64,000 bases of DNA from Amycolatopsis benzoatilytica AK 16/65 (GTDB lineage Bacteria; Actinomycetota; Actinomycetes; Mycobacteriales; Pseudonocardiaceae): positions 7,072,388 to 7,136,387 of the forward strand of contig NZ_KB912942.1 in NCBI RefSeq assembly GCF_000383915.1, read 5' to 3'. Positions 57,445-64,000 of this stretch are shown piece by piece (within the stretch, counting starts at the first letter, position 1; the number at the start of each line of letters is the position of its first letter). Below the pieces are notes generated by a model. The model worked only from the letters and a program-made list of their open reading frames with translations, ran no database searches and was not told the DNA's origin. Position numbers and translations under genes: made by a program.

Positions 57445-58260
57445 CTACTTCTTGCCGACCACCTTGTCAAAGAGTTTGTCCGCGTTCCCTGGCCCGCAGT
57501 CCGAGCCGAAGCCGACCAGGCGGAACTGAGCGAGCTGGCCGGTGGTGTAAATCGCCACCACGCCCTGCTTGCCCTCGACGGTCACCGGCTTCACGGCTTC
57601 CGGCCGCACCTCCGGGTCCATCCCGGCCGCCGCGACACACGCCTTGAACCGCTGCTCATCCTGCAGCGGACCGTAGTTGCGCACTCCGAGACCGCCGCCG
57701 AGCAGTGCCTCCGCGCCACTGCCGTCGGTGCCGACCGACGGGCCGGCCGCTGACGTCGCGGGCCCCGGCGGGGCGGGCGCGGCGGCGTTCGGCGTGCCGC
57801 TGTTCGTGGAGGTGTTCGGGACCGTCAACGTGATCGCCACCGCGGCCGCCGCAGCCGCGGTCAGGACCCCGGCGCCCCACCCGATTTGCCGGTTCCGCTT
57901 CCGCCGCGCCGCCGACAGGTCCACGACCGGCGCGAGCGGCTGCTGAGCCGGTTCCGGTGCCGTGCCGGCCGGAAACGTCGCTTCCTGCCGGGCTGCCGAT
58001 TCCGCGGCGAGCGCGGCGTCGATCCGGGCCGCGTACTCGGCTGGCATCGGCGGAGCCGGCTCCGCGGCGAGCGCGGACAGGTCCGCGGTGGTCGCCTCGA
58101 GCGCTTCGATGATCGCGCGGGCTTCCGGATCCGCGTTCACCCGCGGCCACAGCTGTGCGGCCTCGTGCTCGTCGAGAACTCCGGCATGGAGGTCGGCGAG
58201 CAGGTCGACAGACCAGGGCGGCCCGATGATCCCGCCCGCCCCCCGGCTCTCGTCCGTCAT
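57445..58260 (-). CDS. anti-sigma-M factor (Rv3912-like)
   Basis: 271 residues. The N-terminal cytoplasmic part (WSVDLLADLHAGVLDEHEAAQ then LWPRVNADPEARAIIEAL) matches the sigma-binding domain of zinc-less anti-sigma factors. One membrane segment (GWGAGVLTAAAAAAVAITLTV, about 130-150) follows, then an extracytoplasmic domain with two cysteines (FKACVAAAGMDP, GFGSDCGPGNADKLF). The start overlaps the sigM stop by ATGA (58257-58260), so sigma factor and antagonist are co-translated. Confidence 0.9.
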   Translation of the reverse strand: MTDESRGAGGIIGPPWSVDLLADLHAGVLDEHEAAQLWPRVNADPEARAIIEALEATTADLSALAAEPAPPMPAEYAARIDAALAAESAARQEATFPAGTAPEPAQQPLAPVVDLSAARRKRNRQIGWGAGVLTAAAAAAVAITLTVPNTSTNSGTPNAAAPAPPGPATSAAGPSVGTDGSGAEALLGGGLGVRNYGPLQDEQRFKACVAAAGMDPEVRPEAVKPVTVEGKQGVVAIYTTGQLAQFRLVGFGSDCGPGNADKLFDKVVGKK

Positions 58261-58922
58261 CGTCCCTCCCCGTTCCCCGGCGTGCGCTGGGCCCGCCCGG
58301 CACTCCGGGACCCCTCCGAAGTGGCGTGTGTGCGTTTGCTTTCGTTAGTTGGGACGCCCGCGTGCGCGTCCGGGTTCCGCAGATGCCCGAGAACCTTCGC
58401 GAGTTTCCCCCGCCCACGTGCGCAGCGGCTTTTCACGGTGCCTTCGGCGATGCCGAGCATCTTCGCCGTCTCGGCCACCGAGTAGCCCTCGACATCGACG
58501 AGCAGGATCGGCGCGCGCTGGTCCTCCGGCAGCTCGTCGAGCGCCTTCCGGACCAGCAGGCTGGTCTCCTTCTCGGCCATCGAATCGCCGGGCGCGGCGG
58601 GTTCGTTGAACTCGCCGGTCTCCGGCAGCGGCACGGTCGGCCGTGCTTGCCTGCGCCGGATCCGGTCCAGGCAAGCGTTGACCACAATCCGGTGCAACCA
58701 TGTGGTGACCTGCGATTCGGCGCGGAACTTGCCCGCCGCGCGGAACGCGGAGAGGAACGCCTCCTGCAAGGCGTCCGCCGCCTCTTCCGGATCTCGCAGC
58801 GTGCGCAAAGCGACCGCCCACATGCGGTCTCGATGCCTCCGGACCAGTTCGTTGAACGCGTGTGGGTCGCCCGCGGCGTGTGCCGCGATCAGATCCGCAT
58901 CGGTGGGAGCTGCAGCCGTCAC
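58257..58922 (-). CDS. sigM: ECF RNA polymerase sigma factor SigM
   Basis: 221 residues. Sigma-2 region with FNELVRRHRDRMWAVALRTL, DPEEAADALQEAFLSAFRA and QVTTWLHRIVVNACLDRIRR; sigma-4 region with LPEDQRAPILLVDVEGYSVA, ETAKMLGIAEGTVKSRCARG. The C-terminal 40 residues are polar. Held by the co-translated anti-sigma factor. In relatives SigM responds to envelope or oxidative stress and controls a small regulon, often including the downstream trx genes. Confidence 0.95.
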   Translation of the reverse strand: MTAAAPTDADLIAAHAAGDPHAFNELVRRHRDRMWAVALRTLRDPEEAADALQEAFLSAFRAAGKFRAESQVTTWLHRIVVNACLDRIRRRQARPTVPLPETGEFNEPAAPGDSMAEKETSLLVRKALDELPEDQRAPILLVDVEGYSVAETAKMLGIAEGTVKSRCARGRGKLAKVLGHLRNPDAHAGVPTNESKRTHATSEGSRSAGRAQRTPGNGEGR

Positions 58923-58953
58923 CCGGCAGAGCCTACTGAGTCGCGCTCGCAGT

Positions 58954-60549
58954 TCACGCCGCAGGCAGGAAGCTCAGCTCGCCGATCTGGCTCAGGAAGC
59001 CGTTGCCGCCGTTGTCGCCCAGCTGGGTGATCCAGACGATGAAGTACTGGCTCTGCGTCGGCTGCTGCAGCGTGATGGTGGTGTCCGGGCCGTTCAGGTC
59101 CCCGGAGCCGACCACCTTGGTGTCGTCCAGCTTCGGGTTCTTGCTGTCCGCGGCCCGGATCTCCACCTTCGTGCCCGGGCTGTCCGCGCTGATCTTCACC
59201 TGCGTGATGTTCGCCGGGTTGTCGAACGAGACCACGATCCCGACGCCGGGCTTCAGCGTCGGCAGCTGCTGCTGGTACTGGTCGGTCTTCCAGACCGTGC
59301 CCGGGTCGCCGTCGATCGTGTTCTTCGCCCGGCCCGGGTTGTCGCCGGATCCCTCCGGGTTGTAGACCGCGGCCGACGCCGGGGCCACCGGGTCGCCGAC
59401 CTTCACCGCTCCGGACGGCTGCTGGTTCACCGGCGGCGGCTGGCTGCTCTGCTTCGGCGGGGCCGGGGCCGAACTGCTCGCGACGTTGATGGTCGGGCCG
59501 GTCGCTTTGCCGTCGCCCTGGAACAGGTTGATCAGCATCAGCCCGCCCCACGCCAGGATCACCACGGTGGCGACCACCAGCACAGTCACGCCGAACGCCA
59601 GCTTCCGCCGCCGTGCGACGTCCTTCACCGGCTTCTTCGTGGTCCAGATCGTCCCGTCGGACTCCGCCGGGGACTCGGTGCCGACCGCTTTGATCAGCTG
59701 GGTGCGTTCTTCTTCCTCGGCCACCTGACCGAGCACGCGCAGGATCGCCGAACTGGTGCGGATGCCGCCGCTGCCGCCGTCCTCGATCGTGCGCACGGCC
59801 AGCGAGGACAGTTCCGGCGGCACCGCGGGCACCAGCGACCGCGGCGGCACCACATGCCCCTGCGGGGTGAGCGGTGCGGCGGGGATCGCCGGCGGTCCGC
59901 CGGGCAGCGCCCAGCGGCCGGTGAGCAGCAGGTACAGCACCGCGCCGAGCGCCTTGACGTCGTCGCGCAGGGTCGCTTCCGGCAGCGGGCCGGGGAAGGC
60001 GAGCTTGAGCGCGCCGCCCGGGGTCAGCCGCAGCCGCTGCGGATGGTCGAGACCGAGGACCAGGCCGTTCTGATGGGCGTGGTCGACCGCTTCGGCGAGC
60101 GCCTGCACCATCCGCGCGGCCGCGCCTGGGGCCACCGGCCGCTGTGCGACCAGGTCCACCAGGTCGCTGCCCTTGGTCCACTCCGCCACTACGACGCCGA
60201 GCAGCCCTTCGCTGGAGGTGATGCCGCTGCCGAGGCTGAGCACGTCGAGCACGCGGGCCACCCCGCCGTGCCCGAACTTCGACGCGTGCGCGGCTCGCTC
60301 CAGCGTGCGCCGGGCCAGCCGGGCCGCCTCCGGATCCGCTGGATCGCCGACTAGCAGGGTCAGCGCGACGTCCCGCTTGAGCTGCCCGTCCCTGGCCCGC
60401 CAGAGGTGCGCGGCGGCTCGTTCGTCCACCCCGAACTGGGCAAGCAGGCGATACCGGCCGTCCCCTACGACGCGTCCGGGCGCAAGCGATCCGCCCCGGG
60501 CTCGTATGCCCGCGGCGTCCCCCGCCTGCTCGCTTCGTCTCGTGTCCAC
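58954..60549 (-). CDS. membrane pseudokinase with discoidin-like extracytoplasmic domain
   Basis: 531 residues. An N-terminal kinase-like fold (about 25-290) lacks the catalytic residues: VALTLL where VAxK is expected, LGLDHPQRLRL in place of HRDxKxxN, and KLAFPG in place of DFG. One membrane segment (LAFGVTVLVVATVVILAWGGLMLI, about 325-348), a Pro/Ser linker, and a C-terminal jelly-roll-like domain (AKNTIDGDPGTVWKTDQY, ITQVKISADSPGTKVEI). In Mycobacterium tuberculosis the same module is fused to MviN/MurJ and recruits FhaA when phosphorylated; here it is a separate gene 79 nt downstream of murJ. Confidence 0.88.
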   Translation of the reverse strand: MDTRRSEQAGDAAGIRARGGSLAPGRVVGDGRYRLLAQFGVDERAAAHLWRARDGQLKRDVALTLLVGDPADPEAARLARRTLERAAHASKFGHGGVARVLDVLSLGSGITSSEGLLGVVVAEWTKGSDLVDLVAQRPVAPGAAARMVQALAEAVDHAHQNGLVLGLDHPQRLRLTPGGALKLAFPGPLPEATLRDDVKALGAVLYLLLTGRWALPGGPPAIPAAPLTPQGHVVPPRSLVPAVPPELSSLAVRTIEDGGSGGIRTSSAILRVLGQVAEEEERTQLIKAVGTESPAESDGTIWTTKKPVKDVARRRKLAFGVTVLVVATVVILAWGGLMLINLFQGDGKATGPTINVASSSAPAPPKQSSQPPPVNQQPSGAVKVGDPVAPASAAVYNPEGSGDNPGRAKNTIDGDPGTVWKTDQYQQQLPTLKPGVGIVVSFDNPANITQVKISADSPGTKVEIRAADSKNPKLDDTKVVGSGDLNGPDTTITLQQPTQSQYFIVWITQLGDNGGNGFLSQIGELSFLPAA

Positions 60550-60628
60550 GCTCTCTCCCGCTTCGCTCCCGGCACCGAGGGTACCCGGATCATCGGCCGA
60601 AGAAGCGTCGTGAGTCGTGAATCAATCG

Positions 60629-63109
60629 TTACCCGCGCTTGATCAATCGAGTGAATCGCGATGTTACGGGCCGCAGTTCCTCCACCTTCAAGGCCATGAG
60701 CACCCCGAACGAGACCGCGATCCCGACGAATCCCTGCAGGAAGAGCTTCACCCAAGCCTGCCCGATCAACCCCAGAGAGGAGGGGACAATCAGCCCCACG
60801 AGCCAGGCGGCGCCGACGCCGAGGACGCTCGCCACGACGGTGAAGAGGATCACGCCGATCACCCGCTTGCTGCGCAGATTGCCCAGCGTCACCCATAGCC
60901 ACACCTGGCCGAGCATCGCGCCGACCACATAGGTCAGCGCGTTGACCATCATCACGCCGAGCACGACGTTGCCCGGGCTCAGCAGCATCGGGCACAGGAA
61001 CAGCAGCGGGATCTTGACCACGGTCATCACGATCATGATCAGCGTCGGCGTGCGGGCGTCCTTCATCGCGTAGAACACGCGCATCTGAAGCATCACCAGC
61101 GCGTACGGCAGCAGCGCGAACGCCGAAATTGCCAGCGCCTGTCCGAGCCGCTCGGCGTTGCTCTGGTCGCCCTTGCCCAGCGCGAACAGCGCGACGCCCA
61201 TCGAGGTGCCGACGATCGTCATCACCGCGGAGATCGGCACCAGCGTCACGGTGGAGATCCGTGACGCGTAGGACAGGTCGGCGACCAGCTTCTTCGTGTC
61301 GCCGTCCGCGGCGGCGCGGCTCAGCCGCGGCATGATCGCGGTCAGCAGCGAGACGCCGAGCACGCCGTAGGGCAGCTGAAACAGCAGCCAGGCGTAGTTA
61401 TAGGCGGTGACACTGCCTTGCGCGCCCTTGGTGAGCACGCGGGTGGTGATGGTGAGGCCGACCTGGCTTACTCCGACGTAGCCGACGACCCACAGCGCCA
61501 GGCCGCCGAACTCCTTCATCCGGCTGTCCAGGCCCCACCGCCAGCGCGGCCGGAAACCGGAACGCAGCAGCGGCGGGATCAGCATGAGCGACTGCGCGGC
61601 GATGCCGCCGGTCACGCCGAGGCCGAGGATGAGCAGCTTCGGGTCGGTGAGCGATGGGCTCTTCTCGTCGATCGAACCGGGCAGCACCCAGATCACCAGG
61701 ATGACGAAAATGACCACCAGGTTGTTGACCACCGGCGCCCACGCGGTCGGCCCGAACACGTGCTTGGCGTTCAGCATCGCCGAGACCAGCGCGAACAGGC
61801 CGTAGAAGAAGATCTCCGGCAGCAGCAGGTAGGCGAACGCGGTGGTCAGGCCGGTGCTCGCGTTGCCGTTCGGGTCGATGTACAGCGCGGTGAACGCGGG
61901 GGCCGCGATCACCGCGATCACGGTGCCGACGAGCAGCACGGTGATACCGGTGGTCAGCAGCCGTTGCGCGTACGCCTCGCCCTTGTCCGGGTCGTCTTGC
62001 GAACGCACCAGCAGCGGCACCACCACGCTGGTGAGCACGCCGCCGAGCAGGAGCTCGAAGATGATGTTCGGCATCGTGTTCGCGACGTTGAACGAGTCGG
62101 TCACCACCGACGAGCCGACCGCCGCGACCAGCAGCACCTTCCACAGGAACCCGGTGATCCGGCTGATCAGCGACGCGATCGCCATCCGGCCGCTCGCTTT
62201 GGCGACCGAAGGCCCTTCGTCCTTCGGCTGCTCGGGCGCGCTCGGCTCAGCCGGACGCGCGAGCGGCGCGTCCTTGATCCGCGGCATGACCTGGGTGGCC
62301 AGCGCGTCGTACGGGCGCAGCACGTCCGGGTCGGCGGTCGGCCACCGGGAAGCGGCCATCGGCACGCCGGCGGTACGCGGGATGAACCGGGTGGCGTCCG
62401 GGTCCCGCATCGCCTCTTCCTGCCACGGCCGGACCGGTGTGCCCGGACGGGGCCCGCGGCCGCGGTGCACCGGCGGCTGCGGCCCGGTGGTGCTGGCCGG
62501 CGGCGGTGGCTTCGGCTGCGGAAGCTGAGCGCGGGTGGCTGGCTGGCTGTCCCTCGGCGGGACCGGCGGCGCGCCGTGCGGACCCGACGGCTGCCGTCCC
62601 GAGGGCGGCGGCGGGGTGGCCGGGCCGCCGGGCGGGGGTTCGCGGCGCATCGGCCGGACCGGCGGCATGGCGGCGCGGGTCGGGGCCGGGCGCTGTCCGC
62701 TCGGCTGCGGTGGTTGCGGCGGCTGTTGGACGCGCCACGGCGCCTGGTCCCGGGGATCGGGGCGAGCCTCCCGGCGCGGACGTTCGCGATCCGCCGGCGG
62801 GCGCTGCCGGTCTACCGGCGGACGTTCGCGATCGGCTGGCGGACGGTCCTCGGGCAGCGGCATCCGGCGGGTGCCGTTCGGCGGCTGCCTGCGCTCTCCT
62901 TTCGGCGGCGGCTGCCTGCGCTCGGCGGGCGGCGGAGCGACAGGCGGCTGGCGGCGCGGTTCACGGGCCGCCCGCCGGGGCTGGTCAGCGCGGTCTTCCC
63001 GGCGCGGCGGGACGCCGTCCCGCCGGGGACGCCCCGCACGCTCGGGTGGTTGACCCGGCTCTCTGTCCAACGCGTGCCCAATCCTCGCCTGTCCCCTGGT
63101 CCCTGCCAT
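60629..63109 (-). CDS. murJ: lipid II flippase MurJ with long disordered N-terminus
   Basis: 826 residues from ATG 63109. The first about 290 residues are Pro/Arg/Gln-rich and cytoplasmic. The MurJ core follows with 14 membrane segments, beginning with MAIASLISRITGFLWKVLLV and NVANTMPNIIFELLLGGVLTS. It moves lipid II across the membrane for peptidoglycan synthesis. Such Pro-rich tails are common in actinobacterial MurJ and may be phosphorylated or bind partners. The pseudokinase domain that mycobacteria carry at the C-terminus is encoded by the next gene. Confidence 0.95.
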   Translation of the reverse strand: MAGTRGQARIGHALDREPGQPPERAGRPRRDGVPPRREDRADQPRRAAREPRRQPPVAPPPAERRQPPPKGERRQPPNGTRRMPLPEDRPPADRERPPVDRQRPPADRERPRREARPDPRDQAPWRVQQPPQPPQPSGQRPAPTRAAMPPVRPMRREPPPGGPATPPPPSGRQPSGPHGAPPVPPRDSQPATRAQLPQPKPPPPASTTGPQPPVHRGRGPRPGTPVRPWQEEAMRDPDATRFIPRTAGVPMAASRWPTADPDVLRPYDALATQVMPRIKDAPLARPAEPSAPEQPKDEGPSVAKASGRMAIASLISRITGFLWKVLLVAAVGSSVVTDSFNVANTMPNIIFELLLGGVLTSVVVPLLVRSQDDPDKGEAYAQRLLTTGITVLLVGTVIAVIAAPAFTALYIDPNGNASTGLTTAFAYLLLPEIFFYGLFALVSAMLNAKHVFGPTAWAPVVNNLVVIFVILVIWVLPGSIDEKSPSLTDPKLLILGLGVTGGIAAQSLMLIPPLLRSGFRPRWRWGLDSRMKEFGGLALWVVGYVGVSQVGLTITTRVLTKGAQGSVTAYNYAWLLFQLPYGVLGVSLLTAIMPRLSRAAADGDTKKLVADLSYASRISTVTLVPISAVMTIVGTSMGVALFALGKGDQSNAERLGQALAISAFALLPYALVMLQMRVFYAMKDARTPTLIMIVMTVVKIPLLFLCPMLLSPGNVVLGVMMVNALTYVVGAMLGQVWLWVTLGNLRSKRVIGVILFTVVASVLGVGAAWLVGLIVPSSLGLIGQAWVKLFLQGFVGIAVSFGVLMALKVEELRPVTSRFTRLIKRG

Positions 63110-63169
63110 TGTGGCAGCGTCGACCCAGGGTAATCGGGAACGGGCGCGCGCGGCTGGCCCGCCGGGATG

Positions 63170-64000
63170 TCAGGCCGCGCCGGCCCGGCTGTCCTTGATC
63201 CGCCGGTAGATCCGCCGCGACGCCAGCAGCAGCAGTGCACAACCAGCGACGACGGTGACGATGATGGTGATCGGGCCGTATTCGGTGGAGGTCAGCTCGA
63301 ACCGCGCGGGCGCGCCGAGTTCGACACCGTCCGGGGTGGCCAAGGACACATCGACGGACAGGTGCCCGGCGCGCAGCGCCTCGATCTGCAGGTACTGGTT
63401 CGTCCCACCGCTTGCCGGGAAAAACTTGTTCTGCGCGGTTTCCGGCCGAATGCCCATATTGTTCCGCAGGGTGATCTGCCCGGTTACGCCGACCGGCAGG
63501 TTGTTGTGCACGTACACCGGCAGCGGCGACGAGCCGGACGCGAGCGCGATCGTCTGCTTCGGCTGCTCCACCGTCACCTGATTGCGGATCGCGGCGAGTT
63601 CGGCGGCCGCGTTCGCCCCGGCCGCCGACGGCGAAACGGTGCCGAACGCCGACGAGCTGCCCCGGACGAGCGCGTCCCGCACCGGAGCGACGACCTGCTG
63701 CGGGTCGACCCGGCGGCGGGGGTCCACCTGCATCGAGGCCAGCAGTCCGGCAGCGTCCAGGTCGAGTTCGGACAGCTTGCCGGCGACCGCGGTGCCGTCG
63801 GTGGGGGCGCCGGCGGCAAGCGACGCGGCGCCGGACGGGGCGCTCCCCAGCAGGTCGTCGAGGGTCGAGCCGGTGGTCAGGCCGGCCGCGGTCAGTTTGC
63901 CGAGCCCGGCGAGGAAGTTGCTCAGCTCGTCGGAGCTGGCGTCCCAGCGCCGCGGCGGCGCGATGAGCAGCGGAGTTCCGTCCGCCGCCTCAGTGCGGCC
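63170..64000 (-). CDS. DUF6049 membrane protein (Rv3909-like), C-terminal part
   Basis: About 276 codons, open to the window edge; the start lies beyond 64000. An extracytoplasmic region (ELSNFLAGLGKLTAAGLT, PLLIAPPRRWDASSDEL, PLPVYVHNNLPVGVTGQITL) leads to one membrane segment near the end (GPITIIVTVVAGCALLLLASRRIYRR) and a short basic cytoplasmic tail. The gene upstream of murJ in actinobacteria belongs to this family. It is probably a large envelope protein; the function is not established. Confidence 0.88.
   Translation of the reverse strand, partial: GRTEAADGTPLLIAPPRRWDASSDELSNFLAGLGKLTAAGLTTGSTLDDLLGSAPSGAASLAAGAPTDGTAVAGKLSELDLDAAGLLASMQVDPRRRVDPQQVVAPVRDALVRGSSSAFGTVSPSAAGANAAAELAAIRNQVTVEQPKQTIALASGSSPLPVYVHNNLPVGVTGQITLRNNMGIRPETAQNKFFPASGGTNQYLQIEALRAGHLSVDVSLATPDGVELGAPARFELTSTEYGPITIIVTVVAGCALLLLASRRIYRRIKDSRAGAA

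Overview
The window is high-GC actinobacterial chromosome around the replication origin. The order murJ, pseudokinase, sigM, anti-sigma, trxB, trxA, cwlM, GNAT, aminotransferase, ddl, parB, parA, rsmG, jag, yidC, yidD, rnpA, rpmH, dnaA, oriC, dnaN, gnd, recF, dciA, gyrB, gyrA, DUF3566, tRNA-Ile, tRNA-Ala matches the conserved origin region of Pseudonocardiaceae and mycobacteria. Gnd between dnaN and recF, an oriC rich in TTGTCCACA-type boxes and the overall composition suggest an Amycolatopsis-like organism. This is inferred from gene content only; no search was run.

Region 1 (1 to about 24.1 kb) is an integrated conjugative element whose left end lies outside the window. From left to right it holds: (a) an IS21-type insertion that cuts virB4 at its Walker A motif; (b) a minus-strand type IV secretion operon (virB4 remnant, PrgI-like protein, small protein, VirB6/TrbL-like membrane protein with a repetitive tail, VirB2/TrbC-like pilin) preceded by a sigma-like HTH gene; (c) a divergent regulatory region with two oppositely oriented arrays of 11-bp iterons; (d) a plus-strand operon whose genes all overlap by ATGA: a methyltransferase-fold protein without catalytic motifs, an active-looking DNA methyltransferase, a C5 cytosine methyltransferase, a PP-loop PAPS-reductase-like protein, a VUT/YhhQ-type deazapurine precursor transporter and a DpdA-family transglycosylase. 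Two recombinase-carrying insertions have broken the C5 methyltransferase and the PP-loop gene. (e) A block of serine-recombinase parts follows, ending with the large serine integrase. The integrase reading frame runs through a terminator and antisense into tRNA-Ala.

Region 2 (24.1 to 30.5 kb) is tRNA-Ala, a DLW-39 protein, an isolated parS site, and a two-gene polymorphic-toxin locus (SseB-domain protein plus a 1601-residue RHS protein with an ADP-ribosyltransferase-like tip), ending at tRNA-Ile. Region 3 (30.5 to 43 kb) holds gyrA, gyrB, dciA, recF, gnd, dnaN, oriC and dnaA, all on the minus strand. Region 4 (43 to 50.2 kb) runs the other way: rpmH, rnpA, yidD, yidC, jag, a gene-free 1.35-kb stretch with parS sites at its end, then rsmG, parA and parB. 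Region 5 (50.3 to 64 kb) holds ddl, an aminotransferase, a GNAT protein and the cell-envelope/redox/stress cluster cwlM-trxA-trxB-anti-sigma-sigM-pseudokinase-murJ-DUF6049.

The most interesting part is the ATGA-coupled modification operon at 8297-20753. It joins two methyltransferase chemistries, a PP-loop enzyme and a deazaguanine-insertion module with its own precursor importer, under a distinctive iteron-containing control region. The copy here is damaged in two of six genes, so its transporter and DpdA may be all that still works.
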